Origin: an uncultured Ilyobacter sp.
GTDB lineage: Bacteria > Fusobacteriota > Fusobacteriia > Fusobacteriales > Fusobacteriaceae
Assembly (NCBI RefSeq): GCF_963668085.1
Contig: NZ_OY764058.1
Span: 620,001 to 684,000 of the forward strand
Direction of reading: 5' to 3'
DNA: 64,000 bases
The notes below the pieces were generated by a model. It did no database searches. It worked only from the letters and a program-made list of their open reading frames with translations, and was not told the DNA's origin. The position numbers and the translations under genes were made by a program. Position 1 is the stretch's first letter. Each line of letters begins with the position of its first letter. Positions 34,572-44,035 of the stretch are shown here, piece after piece.

Positions 34572-37235
34572 ATGAAGTTTACCTATGTAGAATTCGGCAA
34601 AGATATATTAAAACATCTAAATGATGATGGGAAATCTGTATTTGTTTTTTCTGACAACACTCTGAAAAACTTTGCAGAAGATAAAGCAGTAAATAATTTT
34701 TTTAGAAGAAACAGCCTCTATACTACCATGAGCTCTATGCTAGAGTATCTCCTTCCTGAAAAACGTCTGGTAATAAGAGAAGAAAAGCGTACCCTGTTGT
34801 TTTACAGGGCTATACCTGGAGATTTAAAGAAAAAATACAAGATAAACTCATACTACGACATCATTGACCTTGGAGAAAATTTCTTGAAGTTCTATAGAGA
34901 GCTCAAGGAGTATTTTGTAAAAGACCTAAAAAATATCCAGAAATGGCAGGAAGAATATCTTCAGGATTTAGAGATCATTAAAAACAATTATATGGAACTT
35001 TTAGACAGATATAAATACATCCCCCAGGACTGGGCAAATGATCTGAATAATTATTCTTTGGATTTTTTTAGAAATTATGAAAACTTTGTCTTTGTTGATA
35101 TACCTTTTTTCACTCCACTTGAAAAAAATATAATAAAAAAACTTTCTGAAAACTTTGAGATAGAGTTTATTTTACAGATGAAAGAAGACGACTTCTGCCA
35201 AAAGGACTTGAAGATCAAAAAATTCACCTTCCCTGAAAAGGCAGAGGGTATAGAGGTCATAGAAGTTTCAGATGAGATGCATCAACTTATTAATCTTATG
35301 GATATTATGAAACAAAACAAAATAGAGCTCTTTTCTCAAAATCCTGAAAACAGCGTATACCCTATATTTGCACCTAGAATTTTTACAGGTGGTAAAAATA
35401 TCCTTAAAAATACAAATCTTTACCGTTTTATGGAGTTGCAGTATGAGATTCTTTCTGGGATAACAGAAAAAGTCCACATAAACGAAAATAAAAAAAATAA
35501 AATTTTATACTTCTCCTCTCAAAGGATTTTAAAAGCACTGGAGAACTGTGTATTTTCTGATTATTATTCATTTAATCAGGAAGAAAAAGAATTTCTTAAT
35601 AAAATAATAGAAAATGAATATCAGTATATAACGAAAGATTTTATAGATAAAGGTGAACTCTCACAAATCCTTTGGGATAGAAAAAAAATAACAGAGGATA
35701 CCGAAGATAAAATATCTAAGTTTACAGATAAACTTTCCAAGATAATCGAAGATATCTGTCAAATAAGAAAAGTATCTGGTGCTGGAGAACTAATCGCACT
35801 AATGGGAGATAATGAGTTTTTTAAATTTACCCAACTTGATGAAGATATCTACATAGACTCTGTAGAGAAGTACTTCGAAGCACTTTCTGAGGTAAAGTCC
35901 TTAGAAATGCTTGAGATGCACACAAGCTGGGAAGACTACTTTGGTGAAAATCTAGCAGAACCCCTATACAAACTTCTTCTTAAATATATGCAACTTAAAG
36001 AAATTAAAACATCTAGCCGAAATGACCTCATTCCTACAAAAATAAAATCCTCTAAAGAGGAAGGTTCATTTTTAAAGGAAACTGGAGTTTACATTGATAT
36101 ATCAGGAAAAACTCTTCCTGGAAATAGCACAAGAGATTTTCTGCTGACAGAAAGCCAAAGAGAGGAAAACAAACTCCTGTCCTCAGAAGAAAAAAGACTT
36201 CATGAAAAATACAGATTTTTTCAAAATCTATTCAACTGTAAAAAAGCTTGGGTTTTTAGTATGAAAAATGAAGAAAACGATCTAGACAGCTCTCCATTCA
36301 TAGAAGAGTTTATGCTGAACTACAAGCTGCAGACCACAAGGCCCAAATACGATCAAAACGATCTCCTGTCTATGGCGAGAACTTTTTTCAAAGGCAGCTC
36401 TTCTGCAAAAAAAGAGCTTACAATGAACTCTCTTCCAAAAGATGACGGTGATTTCCCTGAAAATACTATGAGGCTTGGAAGCTATGACTACTCTCTTCTG
36501 ACGATTTGCCCATATAAGTTTTACTTGCAAAAAGTGGCCTCCTTAGAATATCAGACCAGAGACTTAGAGTCAAAACTTTCCCCTAGAATCATTGGGATAA
36601 TTATTCATGAATTAATGGAAGAGATAGCAAATGAAAAAAAAGCTGATGTAAAAAATGGGAATTTTTCCTTAGACAGAATTGATATAGAGGAGCTCCTCAG
36701 AAACGCATTATATAAAAGACGGCTACAGATACCCTTTCACCTTGACAACTATTACAAAGAGATTATGTTTCCTGTTTTCGTTGATGGAATAAGAAAATTT
36801 TATAAAGAGCTAGAAAAAGCTATAAGTGATCAGAATATAATTAGTTTTTCAGGGGAAAAAAGTAAAAAAAAGGAACTTATAGATGAAAATCTTAAAGTCA
36901 TTCTCAGTGGTAGAATAGACCTTATTATAGAAACCTCCGGGGATAACTACGTCCTTGACTACAAGACAGGTCAAGGAGACCCAAAACAACTAGATTTCTA
37001 TTCTATCTTATACTACGGTGAAGAAAACAAGGCAAAAAAATATATTTTCAATGCCTGGGAGGGAAAGCTAGAAGAGTTCAGTAACAGAAAAAATCCCCTT
37101 ACATATAGTCATATGAAAAATCAAATAAGAGAATTTATCTCTGATCCCATATATAAAAGAACAGAAAAACACAGCACCTGCAGCAGGTGTGAATATCAGC
37201 AAGTATGCAGGATGAGGTGGGAAGATGAAAAATAG
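34572..37235 (+). CDS. addB: AddB-like PD-(D/E)XK nuclease subunit
   Basis: An 887-residue partner of the AddA-like helicase, for recombinational double-strand-break repair. The N-terminal two-thirds is an inactivated helicase-like region without a clear Walker A. The C-terminal ~260 residues form a RecB-family nuclease: 'SPRIIGIIIHELMEEIANE', 'LSGRIDLIIET', 'YVLDYKTGQGDPKQLDFYSI'. One cysteine in 'LLTICPYKFYLQKV' and three in 'CSRCEYQQVC' at the end form the iron-sulfur staple of AddB-type nucleases. The family is very divergent, so the symbol is by context and motifs. It overlaps the next gene by 11 bases. Confidence 0.78.
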   Translation: MKFTYVEFGKDILKHLNDDGKSVFVFSDNTLKNFAEDKAVNNFFRRNSLYTTMSSMLEYLLPEKRLVIREEKRTLLFYRAIPGDLKKKYKINSYYDIIDLGENFLKFYRELKEYFVKDLKNIQKWQEEYLQDLEIIKNNYMELLDRYKYIPQDWANDLNNYSLDFFRNYENFVFVDIPFFTPLEKNIIKKLSENFEIEFILQMKEDDFCQKDLKIKKFTFPEKAEGIEVIEVSDEMHQLINLMDIMKQNKIELFSQNPENSVYPIFAPRIFTGGKNILKNTNLYRFMELQYEILSGITEKVHINENKKNKILYFSSQRILKALENCVFSDYYSFNQEEKEFLNKIIENEYQYITKDFIDKGELSQILWDRKKITEDTEDKISKFTDKLSKIIEDICQIRKVSGAGELIALMGDNEFFKFTQLDEDIYIDSVEKYFEALSEVKSLEMLEMHTSWEDYFGENLAEPLYKLLLKYMQLKEIKTSSRNDLIPTKIKSSKEEGSFLKETGVYIDISGKTLPGNSTRDFLLTESQREENKLLSSEEKRLHEKYRFFQNLFNCKKAWVFSMKNEENDLDSSPFIEEFMLNYKLQTTRPKYDQNDLLSMARTFFKGSSSAKKELTMNSLPKDDGDFPENTMRLGSYDYSLLTICPYKFYLQKVASLEYQTRDLESKLSPRIIGIIIHELMEEIANEKKADVKNGNFSLDRIDIEELLRNALYKRRLQIPFHLDNYYKEIMFPVFVDGIRKFYKELEKAISDQNIISFSGEKSKKKELIDENLKVILSGRIDLIIETSGDNYVLDYKTGQGDPKQLDFYSILYYGEENKAKKYIFNAWEGKLEEFSNRKNPLTYSHMKNQIREFISDPIYKRTEKHSTCSRCEYQQVCRMRWEDEK

Positions 37236-40200
37236 AAAAATCTTAAAGGCAAGTGCCGGTACTGGAAAAACCTATCGTCTTTCTCTTGAATATATCGCCA
37301 GCCTTCTCCTTGGAGAAAATTTTCAAGAGATCATGGTGCTGACTTTTACGAGAAAGGCCACTGGTGAGATAAGAGAAAGAATATTATCCTTTCTGAAAGA
37401 AATAATAACAGAGGGAAAGGATGCAGAAGAAATTATAAAAAATATAAAAAAACTCTACCCAGATCTTGTCATTGATACTGAAAAACTAGCCAGTGTCTAT
37501 ACAGAAATCATGAAAAATAAAGACAGGCTGAAAATCCATACAATTGACAGCTTCACGAATATAATCTTCAAAAAGTCCATTGCCCCAAGTCTGGGTGTAT
37601 ACTCATATGAGATAATAGACGACGACAAAAACAGGGATTTCCATCTTAAAATCCTAGAAAAACTTTTAGAAAGAAAGACATATTTTGAAAACTTCAAGGA
37701 GTTTCTTTATAAAAATGCAGAAAAAGATATAGAGGCTTATTTAAAACTGATAAAAAACATCCTCAATGAAAGATGGAAGTTTCTGCTTTTCAAGAGGGAA
37801 AAAAGAGAAGCCTATGATACCTGCAATCTTGTGAATTTACTTGATAATATGAAGGCTGATATTGAAGAGGCAGGCAAGATAAAAAATCCTTCTAAAGATC
37901 TCATTGATGGATTTAAAAAAGCCTTTAAAGGCTATCTCTCAAAAAGCTCCGAGGCAGAAAAGTTAAAGTTCATAACTGAAAACTTCAAGGCATTTCTAAA
38001 AGAGGACACCTTCTGGGTAAAATCTTTTATCAATCCAACTGCCAAGATAAAGGGTACCGAAGAACATGTTGCTAGGGTTACAGAGGCATACTCTATTTTT
38101 AAAAGGGAAGTTGCTAGATTTATTTTTAATACCGAAGTTATACCTTACGAAGAAGGCCTCTTTGACTTTGTGGAGTTTATATTCTCTGTATATGATGAGA
38201 TGAAATTTAGAGAAAAAAAGTTTACCCACACCGACATATCAACCTACACTTTTAAGTATTTTAACGATCCCAAACTCTCTCTCGTGGAAGATAATAAGGT
38301 TACAGACTATTTTTACCAGCTCACTGAAGGGGAGATAAAGACAGTTTTTATAGATGAATTCCAAGATACCAGCATACTCCAGTGGAAAATTCTGAGATCA
38401 ATAACAAACAGAGCCCATAAGGTAATCTGCGTGGGAGATGAGAAACAAAGTATTTACGGCTGGCGGGGGGGAGAAAAAGAACTCTTTGAAAAACTCCCTG
38501 AAATCATGGAAGGCACCAGTGAAACACTGGAAAAATGCTATAGAAGTGAAAAAATAATAATCGATTTTGTAAATAAGTTTTTTTCTTCAATCAGGGATCA
38601 GTATGACGATGAAAACAAAACCTGGAACTATGAAAATGTGGATTATTTGGAATCTAAGGACAAGGGCTTTGTACAGACTGTTATAAATTGCAAAGACGAT
38701 GATAAAGACTCTTTTGATGCCATGATTGAGATTCTTCAAGATAAAATTCAGAACTACAGTAAAGTAGGGATTATCGCCAGAAGAAACAAGGATCTCATCG
38801 CTATCTCAGAAAAACTTGCGGAAAATCACATCCCCTTTATAATAAATTCCAGTGGCAGTTTATTAGAACACAGGGCTGTAAAAGGAATATATTCTCTTTT
38901 AAAGTATCTTGCCTACGGAGAATATATCAGTCTGTTAGAGTTTATGAGAAGTGATGTGGTAAACATAGACGATTCAGAGCTAAAAGCGCTCATCAAAAGG
39001 CGTATAGAGGTTGAAGAGCACCTTATGGGCATAAAGGATGAGATTAATATTTGCAGATTTCAACTAGGGCTAGTAAGGGGATTCAGGAAAAAATTCCTTG
39101 GGACTTTTCAGGTCAGTACAAAAGATAAAAAGGGACGTCTAGATAACCTGGCTCTTTCCCTTATAAAGGACCTGGGGATATTAGAAATATTTCCCACAAA
39201 CTCTGATGTAAAGAATCTTCTAAGATTTTACGAAATACTAAAAGAATATCGGAGTATAGAGGATTTTATTGCCTATGCAGAGGAAAATCCTGATGGAGAT
39301 AAATTAAAACAGGTAGCTGTGGAGGAAATTAATGCAGTAAATATAATGAGCATCCATAAATCAAAGGGGCTTGAATTTGAAACTGAATTTTTTTATCATC
39401 CACTTTCATCAAGAAGAATGCCAGACACAGGTTTAAAATTTTACCTGGAAATGGATGACACCTATGAAAATACAAAAGATTATCTTCTCACAAATGCTTC
39501 GTATAAATCTATCTTGAAATTTCTAGATATGGATTTTGAAGAAGAGAACAAGGTAAAAGATGAGATGGAGGAGTTAAACAACCTCTATGTTGCAGTGACC
39601 AGACCAAAGAAGAATCTTATGGTTTTTATTGATACTGGAATAGAAAGAAAAAAACTTGTAGAAAAAGAGGATAAGATTTTGAATGCTCTGAGAAAATCCA
39701 TGGGATCTGAGGACAATGAAAATCTACACATGAAGAATATCGGATTTTTCATAGAATCTCCTTTAGAGGATATCTATTCTAAAGATGAAAAAATCTCCTT
39801 TAATCAGGAACTTGACAATTACATAATAGATAAAGATCTTCTCACAGAAAATAATATTAAAAAGAAAACTTTTTCATACAATTTGAGTTTAGACCGTGAA
39901 TTTAAACGTAAATGCGGAAGTGCTGTACACTACTACCTTGAAAATATAAGCGATCTTACTCCAGAGGAACTTCAAAAATCCCAAAAGCTCACTCTGTCAA
40001 AATACGGAAACATGCTTGGCGAAAAGATGATGGCCAATATTTTTGAAGGAGAAGGTATAAAAAAATTCTTTCAAGACAATAGCTGGATATTCAGTAAGGA
40101 TTGGGATTATATTCATAGGGAATTCAAAATCTTAGATGAAGACGATTCTGTCAGAAGAATTGACCGTCTCATGATAAAAGAGGCAAAGGATAAAAATCGG

Positions 40201-40350
40201 GGAAAAATAGTTATCGTCGACTATAAAACCGGAGAAAAAGATGAAAAACAGATGAAACTCTATGAAAGTTCCATAAAGAATATACTCAAAAAAGATGGTC
40301 TTGAAAAACTTTATGATATAGAATGTCATTTCTTGTTTCTTGATATTTAA
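37225..40350 (+). CDS. addA: AddA-like UvrD-family helicase/nuclease
   Basis: A 1041-residue SF1 helicase-nuclease. 'LKASAGTGKTYRLSLEYI' is motif I (Walker A at about 9-16). 'MVLTFTRKATGEIRERIL' is motif Ia, 'TVFIDEFQDTSILQWKIL' motif II, and 'VGDEKQSIYGWRGGEKELF' motif III. 'VNIMSIHKSKGLEFETEF' is motif V and 'LNNLYVAVTRPKKNLMVF' motif VI. The C-terminal nuclease has 'CGSAVHYYLE', 'RIDRLMIKE' and 'IVDYKTGEKDEKQMKLY'. This order is AddA/RecB. It overlaps addB, so the two are made together; with AddB it would resect broken ends, taking the place of RecBCD. Confidence 0.85.
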   Translation: MKNRKILKASAGTGKTYRLSLEYIASLLLGENFQEIMVLTFTRKATGEIRERILSFLKEIITEGKDAEEIIKNIKKLYPDLVIDTEKLASVYTEIMKNKDRLKIHTIDSFTNIIFKKSIAPSLGVYSYEIIDDDKNRDFHLKILEKLLERKTYFENFKEFLYKNAEKDIEAYLKLIKNILNERWKFLLFKREKREAYDTCNLVNLLDNMKADIEEAGKIKNPSKDLIDGFKKAFKGYLSKSSEAEKLKFITENFKAFLKEDTFWVKSFINPTAKIKGTEEHVARVTEAYSIFKREVARFIFNTEVIPYEEGLFDFVEFIFSVYDEMKFREKKFTHTDISTYTFKYFNDPKLSLVEDNKVTDYFYQLTEGEIKTVFIDEFQDTSILQWKILRSITNRAHKVICVGDEKQSIYGWRGGEKELFEKLPEIMEGTSETLEKCYRSEKIIIDFVNKFFSSIRDQYDDENKTWNYENVDYLESKDKGFVQTVINCKDDDKDSFDAMIEILQDKIQNYSKVGIIARRNKDLIAISEKLAENHIPFIINSSGSLLEHRAVKGIYSLLKYLAYGEYISLLEFMRSDVVNIDDSELKALIKRRIEVEEHLMGIKDEINICRFQLGLVRGFRKKFLGTFQVSTKDKKGRLDNLALSLIKDLGILEIFPTNSDVKNLLRFYEILKEYRSIEDFIAYAEENPDGDKLKQVAVEEINAVNIMSIHKSKGLEFETEFFYHPLSSRRMPDTGLKFYLEMDDTYENTKDYLLTNASYKSILKFLDMDFEEENKVKDEMEELNNLYVAVTRPKKNLMVFIDTGIERKKLVEKEDKILNALRKSMGSEDNENLHMKNIGFFIESPLEDIYSKDEKISFNQELDNYIIDKDLLTENNIKKKTFSYNLSLDREFKRKCGSAVHYYLENISDLTPEELQKSQKLTLSKYGNMLGEKMMANIFEGEGIKKFFQDNSWIFSKDWDYIHREFKILDEDDSVRRIDRLMIKEAKDKNRGKIVIVDYKTGEKDEKQMKLYESSIKNILKKDGLEKLYDIECHFLFLDI

Positions 40351-40426
40351 TATATCGTGCTTTAACAGATTTTATATATTTATCTTTTCAACTATCTATT
40401 TTACAATTAAAAGTTAAGTTATAAAA

Positions 40427-40460
40427 GGGAGTAAAAGCTATCTCTTAGCTATTACTCCCT
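40427..40460 (-). terminator. Intrinsic terminator after the prepilin gene
   Basis: GGGAGTAATAGCTA / TAGCTTTTACTCCC on the minus strand, followed by TTTTAT. Confidence 0.75.
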
Positions 40461-40491
40461 CTATTGGATAATTCTATTCATATAATCTTTC

Positions 40492-40989
40492 TTATTCGAT
40501 CCCGTCCCACTCTTCTCCTCTTGTATCCTCACCGTTAAACTCCCCTTCAGTAGTTGAATATTTAGAATTATCTGCTATCGAAACTCCATCTCCTTCCTCT
40601 ATAATAAGTAAAATCATAGGTGTAGTACTTCCCTCTAGAGTTATGCCCCCGGTATTGGTTCCTACCTCTAGGAATCCCCCTATACCTGTGGCACCTCCGC
40701 TTAAGTATGCACCTTTAAATTCCGACCCATCATTACTAGAATACAGCTCATTGGCTGCATGTCTGTCCACCCTTTCTACAAGATCTTCAAAACCTATATT
40801 ATTTCCCCCATCCTCACTTTCTATGGCGGCAATCTTGTATACTGTTTTATATTCTCCAGTTATAAAATAAGCTTTCGCATCTCTTGAATTTTTTATAATA
40901 GAACCTACCTTGTTCATAATAGCCACGGATAAAATAAATATCATTGCTACCACTACTACCAACTCTATAAGAGTAAAACCTTTTTTCAT
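40492..40989 (-). CDS. Type IV pilin-like / type II pseudopilin precursor
   Basis: A ~165-residue class III-signal protein. 'MKKGFTLIELVVVVAMIFIL' has the prepilin-peptidase site (after the Gly), Glu at mature position 5 and the hydrophobic spine. The rest is a soluble, acidic, Gly-rich head (pI clearly low) with no cysteines. The ATG at 40989 is used, with GGTGG upstream; an in-frame GTG at 40998 overlaps that site. No pilus or secretion machinery lies in the window, so it is an orphan subunit here. It could be a minor pilin, a pseudopilin or a competence pilin. Confidence 0.8.
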   Translation of the reverse strand: MKKGFTLIELVVVVAMIFILSVAIMNKVGSIIKNSRDAKAYFITGEYKTVYKIAAIESEDGGNNIGFEDLVERVDRHAANELYSSNDGSEFKGAYLSGGATGIGGFLEVGTNTGGITLEGSTTPMILLIIEEGDGVSIADNSKYSTTEGEFNGEDTRGEEWDGIE

Positions 40990-41103
40990 AGCAACCACCC
41001 CGAAAAATAATTTCTTTAAACCGTCTCCTAGAAAATCGAATCTTTTAAAGTTTTTACAAAGTTAACTGCATTATTCCTCCTATCTAATTTAATTTTTCCC
41101 AAT

Positions 41104-41140
41104 AAAAAAAGACTCTTGAGATGAGTTTACAAAAGTCTTT
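41104..41140 (-). terminator. Intrinsic terminator after the cNMP-domain gene
   Basis: Minus-strand AAAGACT ... AGTCTTT with an inner CTC/GAG pairing and a T-run. Confidence 0.65.
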
Positions 41141-41155
41141 ATAGATTACATCAGA

Positions 41156-41626
41156 TTAGTCTATTTTACACCATTCCATATGTTCCATAAGTATTTTTTT
41201 TACTAGGATCAGGTTTCTTGCTAGGTCTCTGGCTATATTAAACATTATTTTTCCAAAAAGTTCCTGTCTCTCTTCAGCTATCTTTAAAAGGGACATTTTA
41301 GGTATCACTGCAAGTGTTATATCAGTCTTGGCTATGGCTGTTGAAAGCTGCTTTTGTATCCCTAGAGGTGCCACCACACCAAAAAGTTTACCCTCTTTTA
41401 CTGTCCCTAGTTTCTCACCTAACATGAAAAAATCCACTTTGCCATTTAAAATCAGATAGGAATCTCCAGGTGGAGCTCCCTCACTAAAGATAACTTCTCC
41501 CTCTTTGTATCTAACCTCTTCCATTAGATTTGCAAAATACTCTATCTCTTCCTCTGAGATCCCACCGAAAAGAGAAGTCTTGGGAAGAATTTCAAATATT
41601 CTATCTAAAAGTTTTTTATCAATCAT
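41156..41626 (-). CDS. Stand-alone cyclic-nucleotide-binding domain protein
   Basis: A 156-residue protein made only of a Crp-type sensor. 'PKTSLFGGISEEEIEYFANL' is the entry helix, 'YKEGEVIFSEGAPPGDSYLI' the beta roll, and 'LNGKVDFFMLGEKLGTVKEG' and 'GVVAPLGIQKQLSTAIAKTD' complete the pocket. The usual phosphate-binding 'GE...R(S/T)A' reads 'GVVAPLG..STA', so nucleotide binding is doubtful. A C-terminal helix ends the protein; there is no helix-turn-helix, so it cannot act like Crp alone. It may be an accessory sensor. GGGCGGA lies upstream of the ATG. Confidence 0.8.
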   Translation of the reverse strand: MIDKKLLDRIFEILPKTSLFGGISEEEIEYFANLMEEVRYKEGEVIFSEGAPPGDSYLILNGKVDFFMLGEKLGTVKEGKLFGVVAPLGIQKQLSTAIAKTDITLAVIPKMSLLKIAEERQELFGKIMFNIARDLARNLILVKKILMEHMEWCKID

Positions 41627-41718
41627 AACAATCCGCCCCTTTATCTGTATTTTAATTTCATTTTGTAAAAAATCATATAAATACCAAACAATAAATTATA
41701 TCTCAGATAAGGGATAAA

Positions 41719-41748
41719 GTAAAGGACCCCTATACAAGAGGGGTCCAA
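41719..41748 (-). terminator. Intrinsic terminator after ugd
   Basis: GGACCCC / GGGGTCC hairpin with a T-rich tail on the minus strand. Confidence 0.85.
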
Positions 41749-41752
41749 ATTA

Positions 41753-42919
41753 TCAGTCTCTCTTATAGAGGTCACGGGTATATATTTTTTCCTCCACATC
41801 TTTCAGGTCATCTGAAAGCCTGTTTGTAACTATAATATCTGACATAGCTTTAAACTCTTCTAAGTCTCTTATTACTCTTGAATTAAAAAAGCTCTCTTCT
41901 TCTAGTGCAGGCTCAAAAATTACAACTTCAATTCCCTTTGCCTTGATTCTCTTCATTATCCCCTGGATGGCAGAGGCCCTGAAGTTGTCTGAGTCAGTTT
42001 TCATAGTCAACCTGTATATTCCCACTATTTTAGGGTCTTTTGAGATGATCATATCTGCTATATGATCTTTTCTGGTTGTATTGGCATCTACTATGGCACC
42101 TATTATATTGTTGGGAACATCTTCGTAGTTTGCTCGAAGCTGCTTTGTATCTTTTGGAAGACAGTATCCACCGTAACCAAAAGAAGGATTATTATAGTGG
42201 GATCCTATTCTAGGGTCTAATCCTACTCCTTCTATAATCTCTTTTGTGTTGAGTCCTCTAATTTCTGCATAGGTATCCAATTCGTTAAAATAAGCAACTC
42301 TCAAAGCCAAATAAGTGTTTGAAAATAGCTTTATAGCTTCTGCCTCTGTAGAATCAGTAAATAGAATGTCTATATTTTCCTTAATGGCTCCCTGAGCCAG
42401 AAGTTCAGCGAATTTTTTTGCTCTTTCAGATTTTTCACCTACCACAATCCTCGATGGATAAAGGTTATCATAAAGAGCCTTCCCCTCTCTCAAAAATTCC
42501 GGTGAAAAAATAATGTTGTCTGTATCAAACATTTCCCTTACTCTTTTGGTGTATCCAACAGGTACAGTCGACTTTACAACTATTGTTGACTCTGGATTGA
42601 TAGACAATACATTTGCTATAACAGCCTCTACTGTCCTGGTATTGAAGTAATGCTTATCTGGGTCGTAATTTGTAGGAGTGGAAACTATCACATATTCTGC
42701 ATCTTCATAGGCCTCATAGGCATCGGTAGTGGCAGTTAAATTCAGTTCTCTATTTGCTAAAAAATCTTCTATTTCAGCATCTGCAATAGGTGACTTTCTT
42801 TGGTTTATCATCTCTACCTTTTCCTTTATGACATCTAGAGCCACTACCTCATTATGTTGGGCTAGCAGTATTGCATTTGATAGCCCTACATATCCAGTTC
42901 CTGCTACGCATATTTTCAT
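41753..42919 (-). CDS. ugd: UDP-glucose 6-dehydrogenase
   Basis: A 388-residue NAD-dependent enzyme that oxidises UDP-glucose to UDP-glucuronate for surface polysaccharide. '[20 protein letters not shown]' is the NAD-binding start. '[18 protein letters not shown]', '[20 protein letters not shown]' and '[20 protein letters not shown]' line the active site. '[15 protein letters not shown]' carries the catalytic Cys near residue 252. The short form and its motifs match Ugd of enteric bacteria. It stands alone between terminators, without a glycan cluster in view. Confidence 0.95.
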   Translation of the reverse strand: MKICVAGTGYVGLSNAILLAQHNEVVALDVIKEKVEMINQRKSPIADAEIEDFLANRELNLTATTDAYEAYEDAEYVIVSTPTNYDPDKHYFNTRTVEAVIANVLSINPESTIVVKSTVPVGYTKRVREMFDTDNIIFSPEFLREGKALYDNLYPSRIVVGEKSERAKKFAELLAQGAIKENIDILFTDSTEAEAIKLFSNTYLALRVAYFNELDTYAEIRGLNTKEIIEGVGLDPRIGSHYNNPSFGYGGYCLPKDTKQLRANYEDVPNNIIGAIVDANTTRKDHIADMIISKDPKIVGIYRLTMKTDSDNFRASAIQGIMKRIKAKGIEVVIFEPALEEESFFNSRVIRDLEEFKAMSDIIVTNRLSDDLKDVEEKIYTRDLYKRD

Positions 42920-42994
42920 AAAATTTATTCTCCTTTTAAATTTTTTCTCTATGTAACATAAATTATATACTAGAGAGAGTATAAAGTAAAGTAC

Positions 42995-43618
42995 TCACTC
43001 TCTTACCATAGGAACAAACCTTACAGGGAGAAGCCTTTCCTTAAAAATCTTTCCAGATTCATCTTTTTCTATGAGTACTAGATCCTGAAATAAGCCCCCT
43101 ATAGGAGCTATTAGTTTCCCTCCTATAGCCAGCTGGCCCACAAGAGTTTCAGGAATACCAGTCGGAGCAGCTGATAATATTATCCTGTCATAGGGGGCTT
43201 TTTTTTCATATCCCCTATACCCGTCGCCTTTTATCACTTCTATGTTTTTATACCCCATATCTTCAAGCCTGTTCTTGGCCTCTTTATAGAGATCTTCTAC
43301 TATCTCTATAGTCACCACCTCCTTAGCCAGCCTTGATAAGATTGCGGCCTCATATCCCGACCCTGTCCCTATCTCTAGAACCACATGTTCTTCGCTTATA
43401 TCTAGCCTTTCAAGCATATAAGCGACTATATATGGCTGGGATATTGTCTGCCCCCATCCTATAGAAAGAGGTGTATCTGCATAGGAGACGAGCTTATCCC
43501 TTTCTCTCACAAACTCTTCTCTAGGAGTACTGCTCATGGCCTTTAGAACCTTGGCATCTTTAATTCCCCTGCCTATAAGTTGATCCTTTATCATTTTGCT
43601 TTTTTCATCTTGGAACAT
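42995..43618 (-). CDS. pcm: Protein-L-isoaspartate O-methyltransferase
   Basis: A ~207-residue repair enzyme that methylates isoaspartyl residues of aged proteins. 'AMSSTPREEFVRERDK', 'ADTPLSIGWGQTISQPYIVA', 'VVLEIGTGSGYEAAILSRLA' (SAM site), 'DRIILSAAPTGIPETLVGQL' and 'GGKLIAPIGG' are the family's conserved blocks. I choose the ATG at 43618, which has GAGGTGG five bases upstream; an in-frame GTG at 43627 lies within that site. It follows the TM1266-like gene with a terminator hairpin in between. Confidence 0.93.
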   Translation of the reverse strand: MFQDEKSKMIKDQLIGRGIKDAKVLKAMSSTPREEFVRERDKLVSYADTPLSIGWGQTISQPYIVAYMLERLDISEEHVVLEIGTGSGYEAAILSRLAKEVVTIEIVEDLYKEAKNRLEDMGYKNIEVIKGDGYRGYEKKAPYDRIILSAAPTGIPETLVGQLAIGGKLIAPIGGLFQDLVLIEKDESGKIFKERLLPVRFVPMVRE

Positions 43619-43631
43619 CCCATCCACCTCA

Positions 43632-43657
43632 CAAAAAAAGGGCAGCCTGGCTGCCCC
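43632..43657 (-). terminator. Intrinsic terminator before pcm
   Basis: GGGCAGC / GCTGCCC stem followed by TTTTTTT on the minus strand; the pcm ribosome site begins right after it. Confidence 0.85.
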
Positions 43658-43661
43658 TATA

Positions 43662-43910
43662 CTAAATTATAATCTCTTTTGCCTGAACTCCCTCTATACC
43701 ATTTAATGAATCGAGCATATCCCCGGCCTTAGGGTCATTGGCTATAACTTCCAAAAGTATCAGCCCAGTGGGGCTGCACTGATCTGGTGCCACATTATGA
43801 AGTCCTAACCTCACCTTGATAAGACACCCATATTCAGTCAAAATATCCTGCACCTTCACTGCAGTCTTTTGTCTTTCTTCCATCTTTATAGCCACAATCC
43901 TATACTCCAT
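43662..43910 (-). CDS. TM1266-like ACT-fold regulator
   Basis: About 82 residues from the ATG at 43910, which has GGGAGGT upstream; the longer frame to 43973 lacks a ribosome site. 'MEYRIVAIKMEERQKTAVKV', 'TEYGCLIKVRLGLH' and 'LILLEVIANDPKAGDMLDSL' fit the ACT/ferredoxin-like fold of TM1266, found beside [FeFe]-hydrogenase maturation genes and called an iron-only hydrogenase system regulator. No hydrogenase gene is in this window. It is a small, soluble protein, perhaps a dimeric ligand sensor. Confidence 0.7.
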   Translation of the reverse strand: MEYRIVAIKMEERQKTAVKVQDILTEYGCLIKVRLGLHNVAPDQCSPTGLILLEVIANDPKAGDMLDSLNGIEGVQAKEIII

Positions 43911-44035
43911 CTTGTTACCTCCCATATTTAATCTATATGGTTTTATTCTCTGAATTCTTCTGTTTTCCTTCAAATAAAAGCTTAAGATTTCTCAAAAACC
44001 TGTCTTTTTTATCAAGGAAAACGACAGACTTTAAA

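Noticed and set aside
42972..42998. GAGAGAGT...ACTCTC hairpin at the end of pcm as a terminator
   Set aside because: The stem overlaps the stop codon and there is no T-run after it on the minus strand.
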